Assembly (NCBI GenBank): GCA_029339505.1
Contig: JAQISU010000167.1
Location: 1,936,501-2,000,500, forward strand
Reading direction: 5' to 3'
DNA: 64,000 bases
Origin: Unio delphinus
Taxonomy: Eukaryota; Mollusca; Bivalvia; Unionida; Unionidae
Shown: positions 1 through 7,548 of the stretch, one piece after another
Layout of the letters: every line of letters starts with the position of its first letter
Numbering within the stretch: position 1 is the first letter of the stretch
Made by a program: the position numbers and the translations under genes
The notes under the pieces: model-generated
The model's database searches: none
What the model was told of the DNA's origin: nothing
Seen by the model: the letters and a program-made list of their open reading frames with translations, nothing else

Positions 1-1
1 G

Positions 2-1291
2 ATCTCAATAACCTCAACGAATCCAGAATTCAGTGTGAATTTCCCCTCTCCGGTCCCAGTGAAGGAGATAGCGCTAGCAAAATTACGAGTATACCACAGT
101 TGGCCAAATATTAGGTCAAAATCATTTGGTGGTCAACAACCGAATAATTCCCTGGTATTTGCAAATAAGAATAAACCCGACGGAACCCCAGACTGGAATG
201 TTCTTTCCATACCAACCGGATCATACCAAATCGAACAAATCAATAATGAATTCGCGCGTAGAATAAAATCGATTACTGGAGTAGAGTCAAAAATAGCTAT
301 AACAGTTCATGAACCAACACTATCATCTGCCATTGAAATAAGCACAGAGGGTTATGTCGTAGATATCTATCAAAGCTCAATAAGAACCGTACTAGGATGG
401 CCTGAATTAATACCCCGGGAAGAAACCGTTGATTTACCAGAACCACAAAAATCTGATTATGTCACAGACAGGATAAAATCTGATAATCCAATAAGGAGTT
501 ATAAAGATCACACGTATAATAGAGATTTTTTTACTCCCATTGACGATATAGATAGAAAAAGGAAATTTCTTATTACTAACGAACTTAAAATCGCTGAAAA
601 TTTCACAGCAATGAATAATGATTTTTCACTGTTGTTAATACCTCTTAAATCCGGCTCTCTCACCCGAGATGAATTTATCAGCGTCGTAGAAACATGCAAA
701 AAAATTATCAACGATATGGAAAAATTTAATTTGAAAATTATTCAGGATATATTAGATGACAGTTATCCTGAAACAAGAACAAGATTTGCAACAGACTATA
801 ATATCTGCGTTGAAGATATCCCCACATTCAAACTACCAGAATATAACGTACCAGAACTAAAAAAACTTCTCAGTGACACCATCGATGTTGGTTTTAAAAT
901 AATTCATGATGCTTGGAAAAAAACAACATCACCGGAAATAAAAACCCTCAAACACAATAATGACCCAGATGGTGGTGGCAGGCATATTGCTCCGTTCAAT
1001 GTGAATATTTCATCGGTGATTGCGCTCAATTTAGTATGCGATGTGATCGAAGGAAGCTATCAAATTAATCTAGAACGATCAAATCAAGCTCAGCAAGGAT
1101 ATATTTTGTATTCATTTGCACCAACAGCTCCTCCAGGGTTTTTAATAATTGAGTCTCCGGTGAATCCAGTGTATATGCGATGTCATAATAATTCATTAAC
1201 CAGAATTAATTTCAAACTCACTGACCAGTCTAATAATCTGATTGATTTACAAGAGGAGGTTTTACAAATTAGTCTGTTTGTGAAATCCTGA
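2..1291 (+). CDS. Putative jelly-roll virion (penton/minor capsid-like) protein, 5' partial
   Basis: The frame is open from the window edge to a TGA at 1289-1291, about 429 codons. No ATG lies near the beginning and the first apparent start, at 35, is GTG, so the gene most likely begins upstream. Early residues contain a 'YHSWPNI' stretch followed by 'IPTGSYQIEQIN'. The C-terminal ~90 residues contain 'PPGFLIIESP' and end in 'QISLFVKS'. From my knowledge of invertebrate Polinton-like elements, this layout (N-terminal 'PxGSYxIxxIN', C-terminal 'PPGxxIIExP' and a final beta-strand) recurs in single-jelly-roll structural proteins next to the packaging ATPase gene. The middle (about residues 130-300) is charged, helical-looking and unassigned. 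The stop is followed after about 10 nt by the left terminal repeat. Function is inferred from context and motif shape only. Confidence 0.5.
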   Translation: MSITSTNPEFSVNFPSPVPVKEIALAKLRVYHSWPNIRSKSFGGQQPNNSLVFANKNKPDGTPDWNVLSIPTGSYQIEQINNEFARRIKSITGVESKIAITVHEPTLSSAIEISTEGYVVDIYQSSIRTVLGWPELIPREETVDLPEPQKSDYVTDRIKSDNPIRSYKDHTYNRDFFTPIDDIDRKRKFLITNELKIAENFTAMNNDFSLLLIPLKSGSLTRDEFISVVETCKKIINDMEKFNLKIIQDILDDSYPETRTRFATDYNICVEDIPTFKLPEYNVPELKKLLSDTIDVGFKIIHDAWKKTTSPEIKTLKHNNDPDGGGRHIAPFNVNISSVIALNLVCDVIEGSYQINLERSNQAQQGYILYSFAPTAPPGFLIIESPVNPVYMRCHNNSLTRINFKLTDQSNNLIDLQEEVLQISLFVKS

Positions 1292-1301
1292 AGGGATTTT
1301 C

Positions 1302-1505
1302 GTCGTATCGGACTTGATAAAATATTCGGTTAACCCATAGCAGCAGAGAGGGTGAGTGACAACGACGTTGCGACATTTTATGATTCGAGAATGCGAATCC
1401 CATGTTCACTGTCATTTTTTCGCGAGAAGGGTCTAGTGTTATTTGGAGGGGGTATAATCAAAAATAAAAACAAAAAATGTTGTAGGATTCACCCTCTCTG
1501 CTGCT
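1302..1505 (+). repeat. Left copy of element terminal direct repeat with internal 17-bp inverted ends
   Basis: This segment matches 6906-7129 in the same orientation. The first ~30 bp equal the last codons and stop of the ATPase gene. The main block (1339-1505) starts with agcagcagagagggtga (1339-1355) and ends with its exact reverse complement (1489-1505), so it looks like a MITE or hairpin-type telomere module. The two copies differ by short indels. It lies directly after the virion-protein gene and runs into the polymerase reading frame. Confidence 0.85.
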
Positions 1506-2518
1506 CACGTCTTGGGGAAGAAAGAAATTTTTTTCGAATAAAATTCCTTATCCGTGATAATGGAAAATGGATCATTAGGGACAAATACGAGCCTATTCTT
1601 AAAGACAAAAAAACTGTCACTGTGACTCAGGATTCAAAACCAGGAATTTTGACTGGAATTGATAAACCCTACTACGAAAGATCTTATCCTGTCACAGCAG
1701 TTGTTTACGGGATCTATCCGCTCAATGAAAAACCTGATATTTCAAAACTAGCACCCATGAAATATTCGACAGGGCTCAATTGTGTAGCAGCACGAATAAT
1801 GGAACACTTCACAAATGCGTCCCGGGGAAATAAACTAACTGATCTAAGACGAAAAAAAATAACCGAATGGGAACTGACAGTGAAACAGCATGGGGCAACA
1901 ATTCAAGATATAGCCAAATTAGAAACATCATTGAGATTTCCAATATCGGTAAGGACAATCACCGGAGAAGTATTATACGAATCGAAATATAATAAAAATG
2001 GAACCCCAATACAGATTATTGATCATAACGAACACGCGTGGTCATCTGCAGTAACAATATTCCCACGGGATAGAACCGTAAAATATCTATCCCAAACTCT
2101 GTTTGGAACCGAAGAGTTTTTTTCAGAGCAGAAATTATTTGATGCTATTTACCATTTGAGTAAAAACGATCCTGTGTCAGTGTGGCTATTTCATAGTACT
2201 TCAGACGAAGAATGTAGATTTGATCAGTTTGTAAGGCCCAACGGAGAATTATACCGTACTGAAGAGCTGCATAATCAAATGAAACAACTAGCTAGTGAGT
2301 TTTCTCCCCAGAGTTCTCTGGGGGAAGACAACGATCAATTATTAGCAAACTGTTTTACACTTCCATCAGTTGTAGCACATTTTGCTAGAAAAAAAACGCG
2401 TGGAAACCAACCCGAAGTGAGTTCTTATCAGAGGTCAAATTGTCCTGTCTTGAATACAGCCATGGAGGATTATGGAACACTAAATACACCGCTGATACCG
2501 TTATTTCAGTTGATATGA
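1391..2518 (+). CDS. N-terminal part of protein-primed-type family-B DNA polymerase (split by frameshift)
   Basis: The frame is open from 1352 (a GTG); the first ATG is at 1391. Everything up to 1505 lies inside the terminal repeat, so the first ~50 residues are repeat-derived and the original N-terminus is probably missing or replaced. Downstream residues include 'DIAKLETSLRFPISVR' and 'IIDHNEHAW', which I recognise as the region before the palm in polymerase-helicase fusion proteins of fungal and invertebrate mobile elements. The frame stops at 2518. The polymerase continues in the -1 frame, open from the A8 run at 2389-2396, directly after a TAG at 2386-2388. Likely role: N-terminal portion of the replicative polymerase. 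Confidence 0.7.
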   Translation: MRIPCSLSFFREKGLVLFGGGIIKNKNKKCCRIHPLCCSRLGEERNFFRIKFLIRDNGKWIIRDKYEPILKDKKTVTVTQDSKPGILTGIDKPYYERSYPVTAVVYGIYPLNEKPDISKLAPMKYSTGLNCVAARIMEHFTNASRGNKLTDLRRKKITEWELTVKQHGATIQDIAKLETSLRFPISVRTITGEVLYESKYNKNGTPIQIIDHNEHAWSSAVTIFPRDRTVKYLSQTLFGTEEFFSEQKLFDAIYHLSKNDPVSVWLFHSTSDEECRFDQFVRPNGELYRTEELHNQMKQLASEFSPQSSLGEDNDQLLANCFTLPSVVAHFARKKTRGNQPEVSSYQRSNCPVLNTAMEDYGTLNTPLIPLFQLI

Positions 2519-4587
2519 TTGCGTGTTATCCAGGAAGTTTTCTTGGGTATGGAGAGTGTGAGAAATATTTCAAACGATTTGGACACCCTACACACGAAAT
2601 GACCCGTGTTGCTATTAATGGACCACTGCCACATTTCGATTTAACCGGATTCGCTTGTGTAGTATCATTTGAAATGGCTGAAGGACTTCATCCGTGTAGT
2701 TATCTTTGGATTGGTAAACACATGTCTGAAAAACACTGGATGCCAATAGTGTTATTACGGTATATGCTTGATTGTAAGATGTTAAAATCATTAATTGTCA
2801 GTGAAGCAATTATATCCTATCGAGCACAGAAATCAGTCTCGTTACCACAACCTGATCTAGAAAAAATAATTAGCGAAGAGCGAAAACTGTTTCCAAATTT
2901 CAGTGAACAACAAATCATGGATTGGTCCCAACAGTTATTTGAAATCAGAAACAATGAAGCGAAAGACCTTGGACGAAGAATAATCGGTAAATTTACCCAA
3001 GGTGGCAAAGATGATAATACGAGATATTCTTCACGATTGATTATAGACAATGCTGAATACGATTTTATAATCACGGATTTAACGAATAGGGGGATATATG
3101 TCAATCGTAAGGACGCATTTATGTCCGATGGAACCAAATTGGGTACAATTAGTACTTACACTGATGGATACAATCCGCAGTACACACATTTGATAGCTTC
3201 TATGCTTGGTTATGCTTCTATCAATCTGTTTTCAATGATCAATAGATTTCCTACCACCGCAGTTAGAGTTGCTACTGACTCATTTTACATAAATAGCAAA
3301 ATGGCTGATTTTAAGGCTACTGGCAACGAGAATTGGGGGTCATGGAGAATTAAGAAAGAAATGCTTCATGATTATATTCCATCAGCAGATGTTACCATTG
3401 AAAATAATTACTTAGAAAGCAATCAATGTTCAGAATTTTCTAGTGCACCACCGATTTCTGATCCAATATGCCTGTATAAAACAGTTTATTTAAACGGCTG
3501 TGGTGGGTCAGGAAAAACAACCCGGGCAATTGAGTTATTTCGTGTTTCCAATCCAAACATGATTGTACTAACACCGACTCACAGACTTGCAAGAGAAATG
3601 ATACAGAGAGGGGTAAATGCCTGCACTTATCATAGTTTCTTTAGATGGAAGGGAGATAAATGGACTCCTGAACGCATGGGAGAGAAATTTATTCCTGAAA
3701 TTATCATTTGGGATGAAATAGACACAGTGTCAGAAGATGTCTTAAAAATATTTCTTGAGTGGTTGTTATTGAAGAATACAAAAGTCGTCATGTGCGGTGA
3801 TCACGGCCAACCACCACCATTTGTCGGTGCATCCCCCCATGAATGGCTAAAAAGTTTTGTAGACTATTATGAAGAAATTGATACCGATCATAGATCACTT
3901 GATAATGAATTAAAAGAATTTAAGAAACTAATTAGATTACAACCGGATAAAATCCAGTGTGAAATAGCGCGTGAAATAATTTCGGAAACTCTCATGAATG
4001 AGTTTTGGGAAGCGTGGAGACCAAATGATTTAATCATTGCAAGTAGAAAAATAGTCAGGGACACACTTCAGATGAAGTTATTTGAATTGCATAAACAAAA
4101 ATTTGCAACACTTCCAGTGCCCCTCTGTTATAGGCCATCGGATACACGAAAACAGAACATTGAAGTTGATATTCCAGGCCTGACAGAGTCAGGGCGTGAA
4201 AAGAAGATTCTCGTATTAAATGATATTGTGCTGGTTGATATCAATGTCGTTGAAGATGCATTGCGTGCTAATAAATCCCCATGGACGCTAGGTTATGCAG
4301 CAACAATACACTCTTCACAGGGATTGACTATATCGGATACAATTGTTTGGATGATAGATAATCGCATAGAATGGTCGAATTTAGTCTATCTCGCAGTGTC
4401 TAGAGTACGAAAAATAAATCAACTTCGAAGAATTGTCGTTGGCGAAGCCACTGGCGATGATGAAATCATTGGTGGCGATAATGAAATCATTGGCGATGAT
4501 AATGATATTATTGATAAAAAAACTCTCCGGTTACAAACAACAAGACAAAAAAAAAACAACGAGAATTTGATATTGATGCTGAATTAA
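2389..4587 (+). CDS. Family-B DNA polymerase palm fused to superfamily-1 helicase
   Basis: This is the -1 frame continuation of the preceding gene. It has no ATG before the palm, so it needs the upstream frame to be translated. Polymerase signatures are 'DMIACYP' (motif A, ~2512-2532), 'GRRIIGKFTQGG' (motif B-like, ~2971) and 'VRVATDSFYI' (motif C, ~3265-3294; the usual first Asp of DTD is Ala). After ~3470 comes an SF1 helicase: Walker A 'GCGGSGKTT' (~3496), 'IIIWDEID' Walker B (~3700), 'GDHGQPPP' motif III (~3796) and 'TIHSSQGLT' (~4306), followed by 'AVSRVR' (~4393). Known: these families copy DNA and unwind it, and the fusion would act as a combined replicase. The frame stops at 4587, while an HNH domain continues in the -1 frame after the A10 run at 4547-4556. 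Confidence 0.85.
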   Translation, partial: KKNAWKPTRSEFLSEVKLSCLEYSHGGLWNTKYTADTVISVDMIACYPGSFLGYGECEKYFKRFGHPTHEMTRVAINGPLPHFDLTGFACVVSFEMAEGLHPCSYLWIGKHMSEKHWMPIVLLRYMLDCKMLKSLIVSEAIISYRAQKSVSLPQPDLEKIISEERKLFPNFSEQQIMDWSQQLFEIRNNEAKDLGRRIIGKFTQGGKDDNTRYSSRLIIDNAEYDFIITDLTNRGIYVNRKDAFMSDGTKLGTISTYTDGYNPQYTHLIASMLGYASINLFSMINRFPTTAVRVATDSFYINSKMADFKATGNENWGSWRIKKEMLHDYIPSADVTIENNYLESNQCSEFSSAPPISDPICLYKTVYLNGCGGSGKTTRAIELFRVSNPNMIVLTPTHRLAREMIQRGVNACTYHSFFRWKGDKWTPERMGEKFIPEIIIWDEIDTVSEDVLKIFLEWLLLKNTKVVMCGDHGQPPPFVGASPHEWLKSFVDYYEEIDTDHRSLDNELKEFKKLIRLQPDKIQCEIAREIISETLMNEFWEAWRPNDLIIASRKIVRDTLQMKLFELHKQKFATLPVPLCYRPSDTRKQNIEVDIPGLTESGREKKILVLNDIVLVDINVVEDALRANKSPWTLGYAATIHSSQGLTISDTIVWMIDNRIEWSNLVYLAVSRVRKINQLRRIVVGEATGDDEIIGGDNEIIGDDNDIIDKKTLRLQTTRQKKNNENLILMLN

Positions 4588-4772
4588 TAATTACTCTGAA
4601 GCAACAACAGAATAATCACTGCGCGAGTTGCAATTGTATAATGCGTTGGCAGTATTCGGATAAGGATCCTCGCCAATTCACCGTTGACAGAAAAAATAAC
4701 AATCTCGGTCATGTCAGAAATAATGTGATGTTGACTTGTCTTGAGTGCAATAGACGCAAGGGTGCTAGTTAA
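4548..4772 (+). CDS. HNH endonuclease domain, C-terminal extension of the polymerase-helicase in the -1 frame
   Basis: This is too short to stand out as an ORF, but translation in the frame starting at 4548 shows 'HCASCNCIM', then 'FTVDRKNNN', 'GHVRNNVMLTC' and 'CNRRKGAS' before a TAA at 4770-4772. The two CxxC pairs, the D-R-x-x-N and G-H-x-x-N-N-V core and the 'CNRRKG' end are the classic HNH nuclease layout. It has no start codon of its own, and the frame is open from 4518. It becomes joined to the helicase if reading moves by -1 in the A10 run at 4547-4556. Its last 8 bp overlap the end of the convergent integrase gene. Likely role: DNA nicking or processing during replication or integration (inference). 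Confidence 0.8.
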   Translation, partial: KKKQREFDIDAELIITLKQQQNNHCASCNCIMRWQYSDKDPRQFTVDRKNNNLGHVRNNVMLTCLECNRRKGAS

Positions 4773-5715
4773 GCCCATGCGGTGGTAATTGAGTATCCTC
4801 AGGTATCACTTGTAATTGTTGTCTAGTAAAACCCCGTTGAGGGGCAGTTGAATCCAGTTTATAGATTGGAAGTCTACCCGTAGATCGTGTTATACTAGAT
4901 ATCTTGTGTGCAGTAACACTCCAAATAGGATCAGTAGCCCTTTTTGTGCCACCCTCAAGCTCTCCTGGTTCGTATAAGTACCTCACAATGACATTACTAC
5001 CAAGAATTGGTTGGGAAACGCTAAAATCCTTTTGTGGTTTTTCAGGTATCGACTTCTTTTTAATCGCGTTGATAGGTTTCATGTTGATGGTTCTAGTAAT
5101 CTCGTTATTCAGTGCAGTAATCACAGCTGGTAACCTTTTAACCCATTCACGGGATCTTTTTTCTTGGATGAATTCTTTTGCGTATTGATATCCAAATAAC
5201 CGCTCAGCAAGGGTTTTATTAAACCGTTCTACAATTGCCTGATCACGATGAAGCGCAGTATGTCCTCGTCTAATAGTGACTTTATGATTTTTCATTATTG
5301 ATAACACTGCACCCTGAAATTCCTTGCCAGGATCAATTTGTAATAGATTTGGCCAGTGCAGAGGACTCCTTCGATAAATCCTTTCAAATGCAGAAGCCAC
5401 TTCAGTGGCTGATTTTGTTTTTAACGGTTCTGCTTCTTTGTATCGACTTGCAATATCAACTACGGTTAATGCGTATTTGTAACCACGATCATGTGGCAGA
5501 AATAATAGATCAGCCTGATGAACTTCATTGGGTCCGGTCACATCAAAATGCGAGAAATTGATTTGTTTAGGCGGTGGTAGATAAATTTGCCATAGTGTCT
5601 GTTTGGATAACCAATGAGCCGCAGTGGCCTTTTTCACTTTTGCAGCGCTAGCGAGTTTATGGATTGCTGATTTACCCCTCCAGTATCCTCTTGGGGAATA
5701 ATAAATAGATTCCAT
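4765..5715 (-). CDS. Retroviral-type (rve/DDE) integrase
   Basis: Intact frame of 316 codons from ATG at 5713-5715; the open frame begins slightly earlier at a GTG (5736). The N-terminal ~50 residues ('YYSPRGYWRGKSAIHKLA...HWLSKQ') form the small helical/zinc-free head seen in Polinton-type and 'transposon-derived F54H12.3-like' integrases. The rve core carries the catalytic triad: D in 'HQADLLFLP' (residue ~69), D in 'LQIDPGKEF' (~128) and E in 'AIVERFNKTL' (~163), spaced like D,D-x34-E. A C-terminal region of about 110 residues with several Trp and Tyr may be an SH3/chromo-like DNA-binding part. The gene lies 7 bp downstream of the PLA2-like gene on the same strand and converges on the HNH end. 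Role: insertion of the element DNA into the host genome. No frame damage is seen. Confidence 0.93.
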   Translation of the reverse strand: MESIYYSPRGYWRGKSAIHKLASAAKVKKATAAHWLSKQTLWQIYLPPPKQINFSHFDVTGPNEVHQADLLFLPHDRGYKYALTVVDIASRYKEAEPLKTKSATEVASAFERIYRRSPLHWPNLLQIDPGKEFQGAVLSIMKNHKVTIRRGHTALHRDQAIVERFNKTLAERLFGYQYAKEFIQEKRSREWVKRLPAVITALNNEITRTINMKPINAIKKKSIPEKPQKDFSVSQPILGSNVIVRYLYEPGELEGGTKRATDPIWSVTAHKISSITRSTGRLPIYKLDSTAPQRGFTRQQLQVIPEDTQLPPHGLN

Positions 5716-5722
5716 GCTGTTA

Positions 5723-6091
5723 TTAATTACCAGCACCTAACATCAATTTACTTTTCATAGCCGATTTTATCAAAAAGGAAGCCAATTTTTCTTTGAAAGA
5801 TTTATCAGAAATAGCATTTAACGCATGAATTAATTTCACATCTGCTAGATGCCTGTGCTGCAGATTACTGCTTTTATAAGATACATCATGAAGGTGACAG
5901 GCCTTATCAATAGCGTTTATTGGTTCCTCACCGGGTCGGGGCTGATTTTGATCATTGAGTCTGATATCAAGTCTTGTTCCCGGTCCACAGTAGCTATATC
6001 CTGGAAGGTGCTTTTCTCCAGGGTATTTTGCCCATGGGGTTCCAGGGAGTTTAGTTAGCTTGGCTGCGATATCACCTCCTCGTTTTTTTTT
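5723..6091 (-). CDS. Phospholipase A2-like domain (parvovirus VP1u type), split from its N-terminal zinc ribbon
   Basis: Translation of the minus strand ending at TAA 5723-5725 gives 'HLPGYSYCGPGTRLD' (calcium-loop YxGxG type), then 'AIDKACHLHDVSYK' with the catalytic His-Asp pair, then 'RHLADVKLIHAL' with the second conserved Asp. That is the core of the PLA2-like domain found in parvoviral VP1 unique regions and in virion proteins of invertebrate Polinton-like elements. The domain ends in a hydrophobic 'MKSKLMLGAGN' tail. No ATG precedes the domain in this frame. Upstream it is open into the A9 run at 6083-6091, where the zinc-ribbon frame would feed into it by a -1 shift. Known role in parvoviruses: endosomal membrane breach by virions; here inferred by homology only. 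Confidence 0.85.
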   Translation of the reverse strand, partial: KKKRGGDIAAKLTKLPGTPWAKYPGEKHLPGYSYCGPGTRLDIRLNDQNQPRPGEEPINAIDKACHLHDVSYKSSNLQHRHLADVKLIHALNAISDKSFKEKLASFLIKSAMKSKLMLGAGN

Positions 6092-6252
6092 AAAGGTTCC
6101 TTGAGTTCCTTGGGTTTAGAAACAAATCTAAATTTCTTTGTACTACATTGTACGCATTTACCAGAAAGCGCTGATCGGTTATTTTTAGTTGTAATCGTCG
6201 TCAAGTCATCTGTGCCAGTACGTTTTTTACACTTCACACAATATAGATCCAT
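6055..6252 (-). CDS. Small zinc-ribbon protein (DUF5679-like), N-terminal part of the PLA2-like gene
   Basis: ATG at 6250-6252 opens 65 codons: 'MDLYCVKCKKRT' then 'GKCVQCSTKKFRFVSK', i.e. two CxxC knuckles about 30 residues apart, typical of the DUF5679 zinc ribbon. The lysine-rich tail reaches the sequence TTA AAA AAA AAC, whose last seven bases form a classic A_AAA_AAC heptamer in the zero frame. The following -1 frame is the PLA2-like domain. From family knowledge the ribbon and the PLA2-like domain are often one protein in invertebrate elements, so this is probably the 5' half of a single gene rather than an independent one. It ends at TAA 6055-6057 if no shift occurs. Confidence 0.8.
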   Translation of the reverse strand: MDLYCVKCKKRTGTDDLTTITTKNNRSALSGKCVQCSTKKFRFVSKPKELKEPLKKNEEVISQPS

Positions 6253-6326
6253 AATTTAAATATAACGGCATGAATATAATTGATTATTCAGCTACCCGAT
6301 GACGGGAACCTATTAAACATCATGAA
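6253..6326. promoter_or_regulatory. Divergent intergenic region between zinc-ribbon/PLA2 and ATPase genes
   Basis: Only 74 bp separate the two divergent ATGs. The stretch is AT-rich with 'aatttaaatataa' next to the minus-strand gene. A shared bidirectional promoter is the natural inference; no specific initiator can be proven. Confidence 0.4.
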
Positions 6327-6935
6327 ATGTTGCCGAATTCAATTAGAATGATTATAATCGGACCATCTGGAAGCGGAAAGACACAACTGCTACTTAATTT
6401 GATAACGAGATGGATGAAATGGAACAAATTGTATTTAATAGCCCCGAGTGTAGACGATCAGCGATGCTATGAAGTGCTAAAAGATTTTAACGAGAAAGCA
6501 AAAGAATTTCAAATCGATGAAGATTTTATTGAGTTTATTACTGATATAGAGGAAGCCCCTTCCGTGGAAGACATCGACGGAAGTATTAACAATTTAGTGG
6601 TATACGATGATATCATGTTAGATAATCAAAAAAATCCTGCTAGAATATTTTCCCGAGGCAGGCATAAAAACACTGATGTGATCTATGTCACTCAACGATA
6701 CACTCAGATACCAAAAGTGATCAGAGATAACTGCAATGTGTTGTGTGTATTTAACGGCGTTGATACTCATACGCTACGAAATATTCATCAGACCTGGTGC
6801 AGCGGTGATATGAATCATAATCAATTTAGAAATTTCTTTAGTCACGCTCAGTCAAAACCACACGGATTTGTGACAATAAATTTAGCAGACCCTAGGACAC
6901 GATATCGTATCGGACTTGATCAAATATTCGGTTAA
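6327..6935 (+). CDS. A32/FtsK-HerA-type genome-packaging ATPase
   Basis: 202 codons from ATG to TAA. Walker A is 'GPSGSGKTQLLLN' at residues ~12-24; Walker B is 'NLVVYDDIM' at ~90-98. 'VIYVTQRYTQIPKVIRDNC' follows as the sensor-like Gln region of viral packaging ATPases, and the protein ends 'YRIGLDQIFG'. Known: the A32 clade pumps or directs the genome into the capsid in Polintons, adintoviruses, poxviruses and relatives. The protein is a little short on the N-terminal side for the family, and nothing coding is visible upstream in this frame within the 74-bp gap. Its last eight or so codons are also found at 1302-1332, next to the left terminal repeat, so they are either part of that repeat or a remnant of a second ATPase copy. 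No disabling mutation seen. Confidence 0.92.
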   Translation: MLPNSIRMIIIGPSGSGKTQLLLNLITRWMKWNKLYLIAPSVDDQRCYEVLKDFNEKAKEFQIDEDFIEFITDIEEAPSVEDIDGSINNLVVYDDIMLDNQKNPARIFSRGRHKNTDVIYVTQRYTQIPKVIRDNCNVLCVFNGVDTHTLRNIHQTWCSGDMNHNQFRNFFSHAQSKPHGFVTINLADPRTRYRIGLDQIFG

Positions 6936-7129
6936 AATCACCGTAAACCTTAGCAGCAGAGAGGGTGAGTGACAACGACGTTGCGACATCAACGAAAACG
7001 CGAATGCGAATCCCATGTTCACTGTCATTTTTTTTCTAGTTATTTCGCGAGAAGGGTCTAGTGTTATTTGGAGGGGTATAATCAAAAATAAAAACAAAAA
7101 ATGTTGTAGGATTCACCCTCTCTGCTGCT
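6906..7129 (+). repeat. Right copy of element terminal direct repeat
   Basis: Matches 1302-1505 in direct orientation. It includes the end of the ATPase gene, a short divergent spacer, then the 178-bp module (6952-7129) bounded by agcagcagagagggtga and its exact reverse complement. It differs from the left copy by a substituted 'caacgaaaacgcg' stretch and an extra 'ttctagtta'. A TA microsatellite begins 20 bp further on. Confidence 0.85.
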
Positions 7130-7149
7130 TGGACTGTGCTGTTATCAAA

Positions 7150-7152
7150 GAG

Positions 7153-7228
<76 letters not shown>

Positions 7229-7275
7229 CATACATACATACATACATACATACATACATACATACATACATACAT
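7150..7275. repeat. (TA)n followed by (CATA)n microsatellite
   Basis: About 37 TA dinucleotides then about 13 tetranucleotides, immediately right of the viral element. Confidence 0.95.
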
Positions 7276-7473
7276 TACTGTAAATATGTAAATAACTCCA
7301 TACCGTGGCCACCTGTTCTTGATAGGGATTTTTGATGAAAATCTTTTTTTAAAATGTAATTTACATAGTGGACACCTGTCTAATGCAGCATTTTGGGGTC
7401 ATAAAACTTGCATTTAATGGACATGTGACCTTACACATGGTGATTAGCTTTTAGTGCATCTCACATCTGCTAT

Positions 7474-7548
<75 letters not shown>

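Larger units (their letters stand above)
1..7129. mobile_element. Integrated Polinton/adintovirus-like element (incomplete on the left)
   Basis: Seen: a compact block of virus-type genes with almost no intergenic space: jelly-roll-like virion protein, family-B polymerase/SF1 helicase/HNH, DDE integrase, zinc ribbon/PLA2-like protein and packaging ATPase. The density contrasts sharply with the rest of the window. Known: a self-encoded polymerase, an rve integrase and an A32-type ATPase define Polintons/Mavericks and adintoviruses; PLA2-like domains accompany capsid genes in related elements. Inferred: an endogenous virus-like element, fairly young because reading frames of 200-715 codons remain open. 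No double-jelly-roll major capsid protein or adenain-like protease is visible; they may lie left of the window or be lost. The right border is put at the end of the second terminal repeat, followed by a TA microsatellite and non-coding host DNA. Confidence 0.85.

Noticed and set aside
4584..4778. Minus-strand frame opposite the HNH region
   Set aside because: The plus strand carries a convincing HNH motif, so the minus frame is its shadow.
5849..6058. Plus-strand frame opposite the PLA2-like domain
   Set aside because: The minus strand shows the PLA2 catalytic motif; the plus frame has no homology.
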